A stretch of DNA of 6,539 nt from Pseudomonadota bacterium (GCA_023430045.1 JAEZCF010000088.1:1-6539); one strand, 5' to 3'. Shown: positions 1 to 6,490, counted from the stretch's first letter. The notes: generated from the sequence alone by a model not told the origin. Program-made: numbers and translations.

Positions 1-51
1 CGCCCCCGGGGGGGAACGCGGGCGCATGCGGCGGCGTGACCCCTTCGGCGC

Positions 52-756
52 TCAGCTCTTCGGCGGTGTCGCGGTGCTGAAGGGCACGGCGGTGGCGCCG
101 GTGATGGGCCCGACCTTTGCGGTGGCATGCACGTAAAGCGTGACTGGCAGGCCGAACTCCAGCGGGCCATCGACGACGGCATTGGGACCGATCACCACGC
201 GCGGAGGACGCGACAGGTTGCTGAAGGTTGGCTTCTTGAGCTTCAGACCGCCACCGACATGCGAACCCGTGCCGACCGTCACGTCGCTGCTCACGAACGT
301 GATGTCGCCTTTCAGCTCGGTCTGCACCAGACCGATGTTGCCGCTGACCGCGGTGATGTCGCCACTGACCTTGCCACCGCGGTCGACGAAGATATCGCCA
401 CTGACCGAGGTCAGGTTTCCGTCGACCTCCACGCTGCGGCCGAGTGTCAGGTTGCCGCTGACGGTCTGCAGCCCCCCGGCGTGGACGCCGTCGGCGATCT
501 TCAGGTTGCCGCTGGTGGTTGAGGACTTGCCGATCGTCGCATCGCCCTCGACGGTGATATCGCCACTGACCGAATGCAGGCTGCCAGCCGACGAGCCGCC
601 GACCACACGTATGTCGCCGCTGACCGTGTTCAACGTTCCATACTTCGTGCCGGCCTGCGTGGTGATGTCCTTGGAAACATGGCTCAGGTTCTGCTGGGCC
701 ATGGCAGGTGTCGCCGCCAGCAGGGCCAACCACAGGATGGATCGTGAAGCGCGCAT
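52..756 (-). CDS. Secreted beta-solenoid-like protein with VSGD/VSGN repeats, function unknown
   Basis: The 234-residue product starts with a typical Sec signal peptide: basic MRASR, a hydrophobic core, and AMA before QQ, giving predicted cleavage after residue 20. The mature part is a string of V-S-G-D/N-I/L motifs with their Ser at residues 46, 64, 82, 100, 119, 138 and 156, a period of 18-19 residues. This suggests one beta-solenoid coil per repeat, as in DUF4097-like and bactofilin-like proteins. The last 65 or so residues are less regular and Pro/Gly-rich. No catalytic motif is visible. The reading frame stays open 37 codons upstream, but the start at 756 is chosen because a strong AAGGAG lies 7 nt before it and the signal peptide begins there. 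It lies 162 bp downstream of the LysR gene on the same strand, with no clear promoter seen in the gap. A periplasmic or envelope location is inferred; the role is unknown. Confidence 0.8.
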   Translation of the reverse strand: MRASRSILWLALLAATPAMAQQNLSHVSKDITTQAGTKYGTLNTVSGDIRVVGGSSAGSLHSVSGDITVEGDATIGKSSTTSGNLKIADGVHAGGLQTVSGNLTLGRSVEVDGNLTSVSGDIFVDRGGKVSGDITAVSGNIGLVQTELKGDITFVSSDVTVGTGSHVGGGLKLKKPTFSNLSRPPRVVIGPNAVVDGPLEFGLPVTLYVHATAKVGPITGATAVPFSTATPPKS

Positions 757-763
757 GCTGATG

Positions 764-769
764 CTCCTT
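764..769 (-). promoter_or_regulatory. Shine-Dalgarno site that fixes the start of the repeat-protein gene
   Basis: The minus strand reads AAGGAG here, 7 nt upstream of the ATG at 756. No comparably placed site is evident for the upstream in-frame ATGs, so this site supports the shorter protein that begins with a signal peptide. Confidence 0.75.
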
Positions 770-918
770 GAAAGTGGATGATCCCGGACCTCGGGCATCC
801 TGGCTGCTACTGCATCACGCCGGGGCATGCGCGGTCCCCTGCCTTCGGTCATCAGGACCATCGTCATGCCTGCGCATCAGCCTCCGTACCGGGCGGTGTT
901 CGCTGCCGGCGAGCGCCA

Positions 919-1806
919 TCAGCCCTCGCGCACCATGTCCACGAACGCGCGCAGCGCCGAAGCCATCTGCCGCTGGCGCGGGTAATACAGCACGAAGCCT
1001 GGAAACGGGGGACTCCACTCGTCCAGCACCGCCACCATGCGTCCATCGTCCAGATACGGGCGCGCCGCATCTTCCAGCACGTACGCCAACCCGAAGCCGT
1101 CCAGCACGGCGCGCACGATGGTGGTCTGTTCGCTCAGGGTAAGGCGGCCCTGCACGTCGATTTCCATCGATTCTTCGCCACGCTCGAACTGCCACTTGTA
1201 CAGATGACCGCTGGCGAACCGGAAGCGGATGCATTCGTGCTGCAGCAGGTCGCGCGGATGCAACGGCGGGGCGTGTCGCTGCAGGTACTGCGGTGCCGCG
1301 ACGATCACACCGCGCAGGACGGGGCCAAGCGGCACCGCCACCATGTCCTCGGGCACGAACTCATGCAGGCGCACGCCGGCATCGAAGCCTTCGGCGACCA
1401 CGTCCACCAGGCCATCGTTCTCGGTCAGCTCCAGGCGCACGTCCGGGTGCGCCTGCAGGAACCGCGCAAGGCGTGGACCCAGCTGGGTGGGCACGGCGGC
1501 GCGTGCGGCGTTGATGCGCAGCAGTCCGGCAGGCGTGGCACGGAACTGGTTCATTTCCTCCAGTGCGTCGCTGACCTGGCCCAGCGCAGGCTGAAGCCGC
1601 TCCAGCAGGCGCTGGCCGGCCTCTGTCAGCGAAACGCTGCGCGTTGTGCGGTGGAACAGGCCTACGCCAAGCCGTTCTTCCAGCGCACGGATCGCATAAC
1701 TCACCGCGGAGGTGGACAGGCCCAGCTCGGCGCCCGCCCGGCGGAAGCTGCGATGGCGGGCAACAGCCGCGAACGCCGCCAGGTGAGTGAGGTTGTCGGT
1801 TGCCAT
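919..1806 (-). CDS. LysR-family transcriptional regulator
   Basis: This is a full-length 295-residue LysR-type regulator. The N-terminal winged helix-turn-helix is clear: residues 8-60 include AFAAVARHRSFRRAGAELGL, then STSAVSYAIRALEERLGVGLF and the wing HRTTRSVSLTEAG. A linker helix follows (about 62-90), then a periplasmic-binding-protein-like effector domain (about 92-290, for example GLLRINAARAAVPTQLGPRL and the EGFDAGVRL segment). The start at 1806 has a modest AAGGCGG purine stretch upstream. The gene is divergent from the zinc alcohol dehydrogenase at 1910, with 103 bp between them. LysR regulators commonly control the adjacent divergent gene and themselves, so the dehydrogenase is the likely target. 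The effector cannot be told from sequence. Confidence 0.92.
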   Translation of the reverse strand: MATDNLTHLAAFAAVARHRSFRRAGAELGLSTSAVSYAIRALEERLGVGLFHRTTRSVSLTEAGQRLLERLQPALGQVSDALEEMNQFRATPAGLLRINAARAAVPTQLGPRLARFLQAHPDVRLELTENDGLVDVVAEGFDAGVRLHEFVPEDMVAVPLGPVLRGVIVAAPQYLQRHAPPLHPRDLLQHECIRFRFASGHLYKWQFERGEESMEIDVQGRLTLSEQTTIVRAVLDGFGLAYVLEDAARPYLDDGRMVAVLDEWSPPFPGFVLYYPRQRQMASALRAFVDMVREG

Positions 1807-1821
1807 TGTGCAGTCCGCCTT

Positions 1822-1832
1822 GATGAATCATC
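1822..1832. promoter_or_regulatory. Candidate operator palindrome between lysR and the dehydrogenase gene
   Basis: GATGA-A-TCATC is a perfect 5-bp inverted repeat around one central base, 16-26 bp upstream of the LysR start and about 80 bp upstream of the dehydrogenase start. The position suits LysR binding and autoregulation, but the site does not fit the classic T-N11-A form exactly and is short. Binding is inferred only. Confidence 0.3.
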
Positions 1833-1909
1833 CCGTCAGAGCGGCTATGTAGCGCGCTGGACGCGGCGTATTGTAAAGCGCCTTTCCATAAACCCTGCAA
1901 GGATTCCCC

Positions 1910-2962
1910 ATGTCCCTCGCCCACGGTTATGCCGTCCATTCCACAACCGATCCGCTGGCACCATTCACCTTCGAACGGCGTGCAGTGGGCGCCGACGATA
2001 TCCGCATCGAGATCCTCTACAGCGGCATCTGCCATTCCGATCTGCACCAGGCCCGCGACGACTGGGGTGGCGCGAAGTACCCGATGGTTCCCGGCCACGA
2101 AATCATCGGCAAGGTGGTTGAAGTGGGCGCGAACGTCACCCGGCTGAAGGTCGGCGATTTCGCCGGCGTCGGCTGCATGGTGGATTCGTGCCGCCACTGC
2201 GATGCCTGCGAGCACGATCTGGAGCAGTACTGCGAACAGGGCACCACCTACACCTACAACAGCACCGAGCGCGGCAGCGACCAGCTCACCTACGGCGGAT
2301 ATTCGGACCACATCGTGGTGAGCGAGCGCTTCGTGGTCAAGGTGTCCGCGAAGCTCGACCTGAAGGCGGCCGCGCCGTTGCTGTGCGCCGGCATCACCAC
2401 CTACTCACCGCTGCGGCACTGGAAGGTCGGTCCCGGCCAGAAGGTCGGCGTGATCGGCCTGGGCGGCCTGGGCCACATGGGCGTCAAGTTTGCAAAGGCG
2501 CTCGGTGCCCACGTGGTGATGATCACCACGACTCCGGAAAAGGGCGCCGATGCCAAGCGCCTGGGCGCCGATGAAGTGCTGGTCTCACGTGATGCGGCGC
2601 AGATGAAGGCGCATGCAAACAGCTTCGATTTCCTGCTCAACACGGTGCCGGTCAGCCATGACACCAACCCGTACCTGACCCTGCTCAAGCGTGATGCAAC
2701 GATGTGCCTGGTCGGCGTACTGACCGCGCTGGAACCGGCCCTGATGGGTGGCAGCGTGATCTTCGGCCGCAAGCACGTCACCGGATCGGCAATCGGCGGC
2801 ATGGCCGAGACGCAGGAGATGATGGATTTCTGCGCCGAACACGGCATCGTCAGCGATGTGGAGATCATCGACATCCAGAACGTCAACGAGGCCTGGGAGC
2901 GCATGCAGAAAAACGACGTGCGCTATCGCTTCGTGATCGACATGGCGTCGATCAAGGCCTGA
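1910..2962 (+). CDS. Zinc-dependent NAD(P) alcohol dehydrogenase, YahK/cinnamyl-alcohol-dehydrogenase type
   Basis: This 350-residue cytosolic medium-chain dehydrogenase should interconvert alcohols and aldehydes using NAD(P)H. The catalytic zinc ligands are visible as C41 (GICHSD), H63 (PGHE) and C159 (LLCAGIT). The structural zinc knot is C94, C97, C100 and C108. The Rossmann glycine motif GLGGLGHMG lies at 183-191. The segment ITTTPEK (about 205-211), with Thr rather than an acidic residue after the second strand, favours NADP(H). Length and motifs match E. coli YahK (349 aa), a broad aldehyde reductase. An AAGGA Shine-Dalgarno site at 1899-1903 is 6 nt before the ATG. The divergent LysR gene is the likely regulator. 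A good sigma-70 promoter could not be assigned with confidence; TATTGT at 1869 is a weak -10 candidate. The natural substrate is unknown. Confidence 0.93.
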   Translation: MSLAHGYAVHSTTDPLAPFTFERRAVGADDIRIEILYSGICHSDLHQARDDWGGAKYPMVPGHEIIGKVVEVGANVTRLKVGDFAGVGCMVDSCRHCDACEHDLEQYCEQGTTYTYNSTERGSDQLTYGGYSDHIVVSERFVVKVSAKLDLKAAAPLLCAGITTYSPLRHWKVGPGQKVGVIGLGGLGHMGVKFAKALGAHVVMITTTPEKGADAKRLGADEVLVSRDAAQMKAHANSFDFLLNTVPVSHDTNPYLTLLKRDATMCLVGVLTALEPALMGGSVIFGRKHVTGSAIGGMAETQEMMDFCAEHGIVSDVEIIDIQNVNEAWERMQKNDVRYRFVIDMASIKA

Positions 2963-2985
2963 GCCGGCACGATATCCGGCATACG

Positions 2986-3008
2986 GTAGAGCCGACCCAT
3001 GGTCGGCT
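2986..3008 (+). repeat. Complete SMAG-type (GTAG) REP palindrome
   Basis: The repeat starts with the GTAG head, followed by the perfect stem AGCCGACC / GGTCGGCT (2990-2997 and 3001-3008) around a CAT loop. This is the layout of Stenotrophomonas GTAG (SMAG) repeats, which are mobilised by REP-associated (RAYT) transposases encoded elsewhere. It lies 24 bp after the dehydrogenase stop, between convergent genes, where such hairpins can also stabilise mRNA 3' ends. Its first 14 bases are identical to the SMAG interrupted by the insertion sequence further right. Confidence 0.88.
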
Positions 3009-3031
3009 GTTCCCGGCCACATCATGAAAGC

Positions 3032-3054
3032 GGTGACGACCAACGGTCGTCACC
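3032..3054. repeat. Perfect 10-bp hairpin in the convergent intergenic region
   Basis: GGTGACGACC and GGTCGTCACC form a perfect 10-bp stem with an AAC loop. It resembles the second type of REP-like palindrome seen in Stenotrophomonas intergenic DNA, although it lacks the GTAG head. It lies 23 bp after the SMAG, so the two could act as a REP pair or as a two-way transcription barrier between the dehydrogenase and the ligase. No T-run follows on either strand, so it is not a standard intrinsic terminator. Confidence 0.6.
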
Positions 3055-3133
3055 CACCTGGTCGCGTCAGCCCCACCCACTTGGTCGCGTCAGCCCCGCT
3101 ACCTGGGCACGTCACTCACCTGCCAGCGTCACC
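3051..3133. repeat. Tandem 23-bp duplication with degenerate further copies
   Basis: Two adjacent 23-bp units (3051-3073 and 3074-3096) differ at one base (C3058 versus T3081). Each runs CACCCAC, then (C/T)TGGTCGCGTCAGCCC. Less exact copies of the ACCTGG...CGTCA core continue to about 3133. The array overlaps the right arm of the 10-bp hairpin, which suggests it grew by slippage from the tail of that repeat. No start codon with an RBS is apparent. Confidence 0.65.
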
Positions 3134-3138
3134 CACCC

Positions 3139-3155
3139 ATCCGGCCAGACCGGAT
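3139..3155 (-). terminator. Possible 3'-end hairpin of the ligase gene
   Basis: ATCCGG and CCGGAT form a 6-bp stem around the loop CCAGA, one base beyond the stop codon of the ligase gene. It lacks a T-run on the minus strand, so Rho-independent termination is doubtful. It may only protect the mRNA end. Confidence 0.3.
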
Positions 3156-3156
3156 G

Positions 3157-4521
3157 TCAGTACGCGAACTCGCGGAACACGTGGTCGACGTCGCCATGCC
3201 AGCGGCCATGGAACAAGGCCAGCTTGCGTTCGGCCGGCGTCAGGCCGGACTCGACGATTTCCTGCAGCACGTCCAGGTAATGGCTTTCGTCCATGCCATC
3301 GGCATTCAGTGCGGCGCGGCGCTTCAACCCGCCGACCGCGATCTTCACCGCTTCACGCGCCAGATCCCGCACCGTGCCGCCGCGGAACGGCAGGTTCATC
3401 GCATGCATGGGCACGCCATCGCGCAGGGCGTGGCGCTCAGGCAGGGTGAAGTCACGCACCAGGTCCCACGCCGCATCCAGCGCCGCATCGTCGTACAGCA
3501 GGCCGACCCAGAACGCCGGCAACGCGCACAGCCGGCTCCACGGCCCACCATCGGCGCCGCGCATTTCCAGGTACTTCTTCAGCCGCACTTCGGGGAAGGC
3601 GGTGGTCATGTGGTCGGCCCAGTCGGTCAGGGTCGGCAGCTGGCCCGGCAGCACCGGAAGCCGGCCGGCCATGAAATCGCGGAAGCTCTGCCCGCTGGCA
3701 TCGTGGTACACGCCGTCGCGGTAAGAGAAATACATCGGTACGTCGAGCAGGTAATCCACGTAACGCTCATAACCGAACCCGTCTTCGAACACGAAGTCGA
3801 GCATGCCGGTACGGTCGGCGTCGGTATCGGTCCAGATGTGCGAGCGGTAGCTGAGGTAGCCGTTCGGCCTGCCTTCGGTGAACGGCGAATCGGCGAACAG
3901 CGCCGTGGCGATAGGCTGCAGCGCCAGCGATACGCGGAACTTCTTCACCATGTCCGCTTCGCTGGCGTAATCCAGGTTCACCTGGACGGTGCAGGTGCGG
4001 GTCATCATGTCCAGGCCGAGCGAGCCGACCTTGGGCATGTAGCTGCGCATGATGCCGTAGCGCCCCTTGGGCATCCATGGCATTTCATCGCGCGTCCACT
4101 TCGGCTGGAAACCCATGCCGAGGAAACCCAGCTGCAGTTCACCGGCCACCTGCGCCACTTCATTGAGGTGCGTGCCGGTCTCCACGCAGGTCTGGTGGAT
4201 GGTTTCCAGCGCCGCGCCGGAAAGCTCCAGCTGCCCAGCCGGCTCCAGCGTCACCGACGCACCGTCGCGCAGCAGGGCGATGGTGCGGCCCTTTTCCTGC
4301 ACCGGCTCCCAGCCGAACCGCACCAGGCCCTGCAGCAGCACTTCGATGCCACGTTCGCCGTCGAAGGACGGTGCCCGCAGGTCATCCAGCCGGAAGCCGA
4401 ACTTTTCATGTTCGGTACCGATGCGCCAGCGTGCGCGCGGCTTCTCTCCCGAGGCGATCACCTCCACCAGCTGCGAACGATCGGTGATGGGCGTCTGCGC
4501 GACGTGGCTGGGACTCGACAA
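3157..4521 (-). CDS. gshA: Glutamate-cysteine ligase, plant/proteobacterial type (first step of glutathione synthesis)
   Basis: The enzyme joins L-glutamate and L-cysteine with ATP to make gamma-glutamylcysteine in the cytosol. It belongs to the GCS2/plant-type family used by Xanthomonadaceae and alphaproteobacteria, not the E. coli GshA family. Visible family blocks (454-residue numbering) are RIGTEHEKFGF at about 33-43, TLEPAGQLELSG at 91-102, and MMTRTCTVQVNLDY at 172-185, followed by PFTEGRPNGYLSYRSHIW. The start is uncertain: the frame opens at a TTG at 4578, but that base coincides with the predicted transcription start. The TTG at 4521 gives the usual length of about 454 residues (MSSPSHVAQTP...), although no good Shine-Dalgarno site precedes it. 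No in-frame ATG exists before the conserved core. The gene is divergent from the VIT-family transporter. Confidence 0.9.
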   Translation of the reverse strand: MSSPSHVAQTPITDRSQLVEVIASGEKPRARWRIGTEHEKFGFRLDDLRAPSFDGERGIEVLLQGLVRFGWEPVQEKGRTIALLRDGASVTLEPAGQLELSGAALETIHQTCVETGTHLNEVAQVAGELQLGFLGMGFQPKWTRDEMPWMPKGRYGIMRSYMPKVGSLGLDMMTRTCTVQVNLDYASEADMVKKFRVSLALQPIATALFADSPFTEGRPNGYLSYRSHIWTDTDADRTGMLDFVFEDGFGYERYVDYLLDVPMYFSYRDGVYHDASGQSFRDFMAGRLPVLPGQLPTLTDWADHMTTAFPEVRLKKYLEMRGADGGPWSRLCALPAFWVGLLYDDAALDAAWDLVRDFTLPERHALRDGVPMHAMNLPFRGGTVRDLAREAVKIAVGGLKRRAALNADGMDESHYLDVLQEIVESGLTPAERKLALFHGRWHGDVDHVFREFAY

Positions 4522-4584
4522 GGGAGAGGCTCGCTGGTGGGGGATGGACGGAATGGGGCTGGGCCCCGGACATCGCAAGGGCGA

Positions 4585-4612
4585 ACTATAGCGTGAGGCC
4601 TGCCCGCGTCAC
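4585..4612 (-). promoter_or_regulatory. Predicted sigma-70 promoter of the ligase gene
   Basis: On the minus strand, GTGACG (4612-4607) and TATAGT (4590-4585) are separated by 16 bp, giving 4/6 and 5/6 matches to the consensus. Transcription would begin near 4578, leaving a leader of about 57 nt before the TTG at 4521. This is a prediction from consensus match only. Confidence 0.5.
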
Positions 4613-4659
4613 GCCTCCGTGACGGACTTCAGCATCCTGCCGGCAGGGTATTGACCCCG

Positions 4660-4665
4660 TACACT
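4660..4665 (+). promoter_or_regulatory. Predicted -10 box of the VIT-family gene, suggesting a leaderless mRNA
   Basis: TACACT ends 6 nt before the ATG at 4672, so the expected transcription start falls on or next to the A of the start codon. No convincing Shine-Dalgarno site (only GGGG) precedes the ATG, and no strong -35 is seen. The arrangement fits a leaderless transcript. Confidence 0.4.
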
Positions 4666-4671
4666 GGGGCC

Positions 4672-5373
4672 ATGAGCCATCACTCCCGACACCCGGAAAT
4701 GCACCGTTCGGACCGCGTCGGCTGGCTGCGGGCAGCCGTGCTGGGTGCCAACGATGGCATCGTTTCGGTGGCGGGGCTGGTGGTGGGCATCGCCGCCAGC
4801 GGCGCGGCACCCGGTATCGTGCTGGCCACCGGCGTGGCAGGTACTGTCGCGGGCGCGATGTCGATGGCAGCCGGCGAATACGTATCCGTGCAGAGCCAGG
4901 CCGATACCGAAGCGGCCGACCTGACCGTGGAGCAGCGTGAACTGCACGAAGATCCGCACAGCGAACTGGAGGAGCTGACGGCGATCTACGTGCATCGTGG
5001 ACTGGATGCCGCCCTGGCCCGGCAGGTGGCCGAACAGCTCACCGCGCACGATGCGCTGGCCGCACACGCCCGTGACGAGCTGGGCATCAGCGACACCTTG
5101 CGCGCCCGCCCGCTGCAGGCCGCGTGGGCATCGGCCAGTGCGTTCACCTGCGGCGCGGCCCTGCCGGTACTGGCTGCCGTGTTCGCTCCGGGCGAACAGG
5201 TGGCGGTCGTGACCTTCGCTGTGACGCTGGCCGGGCTGTGCATCACCGGCGCGCTGGCCGCGCGCGCCGGCGGTGCTCCGGCGTGGCGCGGGGCACTGCG
5301 TGTCGTGTTCTGGGGTGCGCTGGCCATGGGGGCCGCCGCGCTGGTGGGCCGCCTGTTCGATGTAAGCGTGTAG
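4672..5373 (+). CDS. VIT1/CCC1-family Fe2+/Mn2+ transporter, integral membrane protein
   Basis: This 233-residue inner-membrane protein is predicted to export or sequester divalent iron or manganese. The first membrane segment carries the family signature RAAVLGANDGIVSVAGLVVG (20-39, with D28). The second carries GAMSMAAGEYVSVQSQ (61-76, with M63, M65 and E69), where metal-path residues of the family lie. A charged cytosolic stretch follows (about 77-140), rich in Glu/His (EQRELHEDPHSELEEL), matching the metal-binding domain of VIT proteins. Three more hydrophobic segments lie at about 150-172, 176-197 and 208-227. The length is usual for bacterial members. ATG 4672 is preferred over an in-frame TTG at 4651, which would add only seven residues and overlaps the predicted -10. 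The metal preferred cannot be read from sequence. Confidence 0.9.
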   Translation: MSHHSRHPEMHRSDRVGWLRAAVLGANDGIVSVAGLVVGIAASGAAPGIVLATGVAGTVAGAMSMAAGEYVSVQSQADTEAADLTVEQRELHEDPHSELEELTAIYVHRGLDAALARQVAEQLTAHDALAAHARDELGISDTLRARPLQAAWASASAFTCGAALPVLAAVFAPGEQVAVVTFAVTLAGLCITGALAARAGGAPAWRGALRVVFWGALAMGAAALVGRLFDVSV

Positions 5374-5388
5374 CGCAACGCCAACCAC

Positions 5389-5392
5389 GTAG
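5389..5392 (+). repeat. Left remnant (GTAG head) of the SMAG repeat split by the IS110 element
   Basis: GTAG here, joined to AGCCGACCCA at 6530-6539, rebuilds the first 14 bases of the intact SMAG at 2986. The last two bases (AG, 5391-5392) form the core dinucleotide that also appears at 6528-6529. The repeat began 15 bp after the transporter stop codon. Confidence 0.8.
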
Positions 5393-5403
5393 CAACTGTG
5401 TTC

Positions 5404-6318
5404 TCAGGCGGAGGCCATCTGGGTCTCCGCGTCCCGTTTACGGGCATTGAGGATCACCAGCATTTTCCTCATGACAGCGACCAAGGCGACCTTGCCGGGC
5501 TTGCCCTTGGCTTTGAGTGACTCAAAGAAGGCCTTCAGCCTGGGCTCGTAGCGCAGGGCCGACAAGGCTGCCATGTACAGTGCCTCGCGCACTACCGCGC
5601 GGCCCCCGGTTATCTGCCGTCGCCCCTGCCATGTGCCACTTTCCCGATTCATCGGCGCCACCCCCACCAGGGCGGAGATGGCCTTGGCGCTCAGCCGCCC
5701 CAGCTCGGGCAGTTCGCAGGCCAGTGTGGCCATCAGCACAGGACCGGCACCTTTAAGCTGGGCGTAGTCGCTCCAGCCCGGCTGGGATTTCAGCGTCGCT
5801 GCAATGGCCTGGTCCAGTTCTGCGATGTCCTTGCCCAACTGCCGCAGGTTTCTGTGGATCATCGCGATGATCCGCACACCGTCAAAGCCGCGCAGGCGCT
5901 GCTGTTCGCTGGTCCGCATCTGCACCAGGTGGCGACGGCGCCGGGAAAGCTCAGCCAACTCACGCTGCCAGGCACTGGGCGGGGTGTAGGGCGTCAGCTC
6001 CAGCAGATCGGCCATCGCCGCCAGCACCTGCGCGTCGATACGGTCGGTCTTGGCCAGCTGCCCGGTCGCCTTGGCGAAACTGCGCGCCCGCGCAGGATTG
6101 ATGCGCACCATTGGCAGGCCTGCCTGGTGCAGGGCATCGAGCGCCTTCTGCTCATAGCCGCCACTGGCTTCCAGCACGACCTGCTTGATGGGCATGCCCT
6201 GGAGCCATCTGATCGCTGCGGCAAAGCCACGCTTGTCATTACGGAACTGCCGGAAATCCTGTTTATTTACAGCAATGTCCAAGCTGTCCTTGGACACATC
6301 GATCCCGATCCCAACCAT
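5404..6318 (-). CDS. IS110-family DEDD transposase (RNA-guided serine/DEDD recombinase)
   Basis: The 304-residue protein is intact. Its N-terminal RuvC-like DEDD domain carries D7 (GIDVSK), E50 (VVLEASGGYE), and D92 and D95 (KTDRIDA). A central helical, probably coiled-coil stretch (about 117-175) is rich in Arg, Gln and Leu. The C-terminal Transposase_20 domain (about 186-270) has LKGAGPVLMATL, then ALVGVAPMNRESGTWQGRR, with S227 as the likely nucleophile, and GGRAVVREALYMAALSALR. In this family the two domains form a composite active site that exchanges strands at a core dinucleotide chosen by the bridge RNA. The start at 6318 is supported by GGAG 7 nt upstream. The stop lies 11 bp from the element's right end. 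The lack of frameshifts or stops suggests a recent or still active copy. Confidence 0.95.
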   Translation of the reverse strand: MVGIGIDVSKDSLDIAVNKQDFRQFRNDKRGFAAAIRWLQGMPIKQVVLEASGGYEQKALDALHQAGLPMVRINPARARSFAKATGQLAKTDRIDAQVLAAMADLLELTPYTPPSAWQRELAELSRRRRHLVQMRTSEQQRLRGFDGVRIIAMIHRNLRQLGKDIAELDQAIAATLKSQPGWSDYAQLKGAGPVLMATLACELPELGRLSAKAISALVGVAPMNRESGTWQGRRQITGGRAVVREALYMAALSALRYEPRLKAFFESLKAKGKPGKVALVAVMRKMLVILNARKRDAETQMASA

Positions 6319-6325
6319 GGCCGAA

Positions 6326-6329
6326 CTCC
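6326..6329 (-). promoter_or_regulatory. Ribosome binding site of the transposase
   Basis: GGAG on the minus strand, 7 nt before the ATG at 6318. It lies just downstream of the 3' arm of the guide RNA's closing stem, so guide RNA and transposase mRNA could come from one transcript. Confidence 0.65.
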
Positions 6330-6363
6330 GTTAAGCTGACAGGGTCGAGAGCTCCCCCCGCTT

Positions 6364-6409
6364 GCCCAGTCTTATCAGTCCGAGTGCCAACTCGATCAAC
6401 TGTTCGGGC
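6364..6409 (-). other. Donor-binding loop of the bridge RNA
   Basis: GCCC (6409-6406) pairs with GGGC (6367-6364), and the inner CGAG/CTCG hairpin (6394-6391 with 6384-6381) has a TTGGCA loop. The 5' side of the internal loop has ACAGTTG (6403-6397), identical to the element's right end next to the core: the left donor guide. The 3' side has GATAAG (6376-6371), the reverse complement of CTTATC, the core plus left end: the right donor guide. The first core base of the left donor guide is A instead of C (AT versus CT). Confidence 0.75.
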
Positions 6410-6424
6410 GGATCAGGGAGAAAA

Positions 6425-6490
6425 CCGGCGTGGGGATCCTTGCTACCAAGCGATCGCTGAGACCTAGAGCCGAACGGTCGCCCACGCCGG
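6425..6490 (-). other. Target-binding loop of the bridge RNA
   Basis: A perfect 10-bp stem, CCGGCGTGGG (6490-6481) with CCCACGCCGG (6434-6425), encloses a 46-nt loop. Its 5' side contains TCGGCTCTA (6473-6465), identical over 9 bases to the top strand of the SMAG target across the CT core: the left target guide. Its 3' side contains GTAG (6446-6443), the reverse complement of the core plus right target (CTAC): the right target guide. Between them the palindrome AGCGATCGCT can form the apical stem-loop. The outer stem is GC-rich and should be stable. Confidence 0.8.

Noticed and set aside
3..12. CCCCCGGGGG palindrome as a terminator for the repeat-protein gene
   Set aside because: It has no loop and no T-run, and its position at the window edge prevents judging context.
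757..867. Longer N-terminus for the repeat protein (37 extra residues)
   Set aside because: The start at 756 has a strong AAGGAG and begins a textbook signal peptide; the extension would bury that signal.
778..2121. Long plus-strand open frame of 447 codons opposite the LysR gene
   Set aside because: It is antisense to a clear LysR gene and then overlaps the start of the dehydrogenase. The His/Gln/Arg-rich product has no recognisable domain; it is an artefact of high GC codon use.
1361..2311. Minus-strand open frame of 316 codons across the lysR-dehydrogenase gap
   Set aside because: It overlaps two well supported genes in the wrong frame or strand and crosses their shared promoter.
3051..3133. 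CRISPR-like array
   Set aside because: The units are directly adjacent 23-bp copies without spacers, and no cas genes are present.
3154..4596. Plus-strand open frame of 480 codons opposite the ligase gene
   Set aside because: It mirrors the ligase gene almost exactly, has low-complexity composition and no family features.
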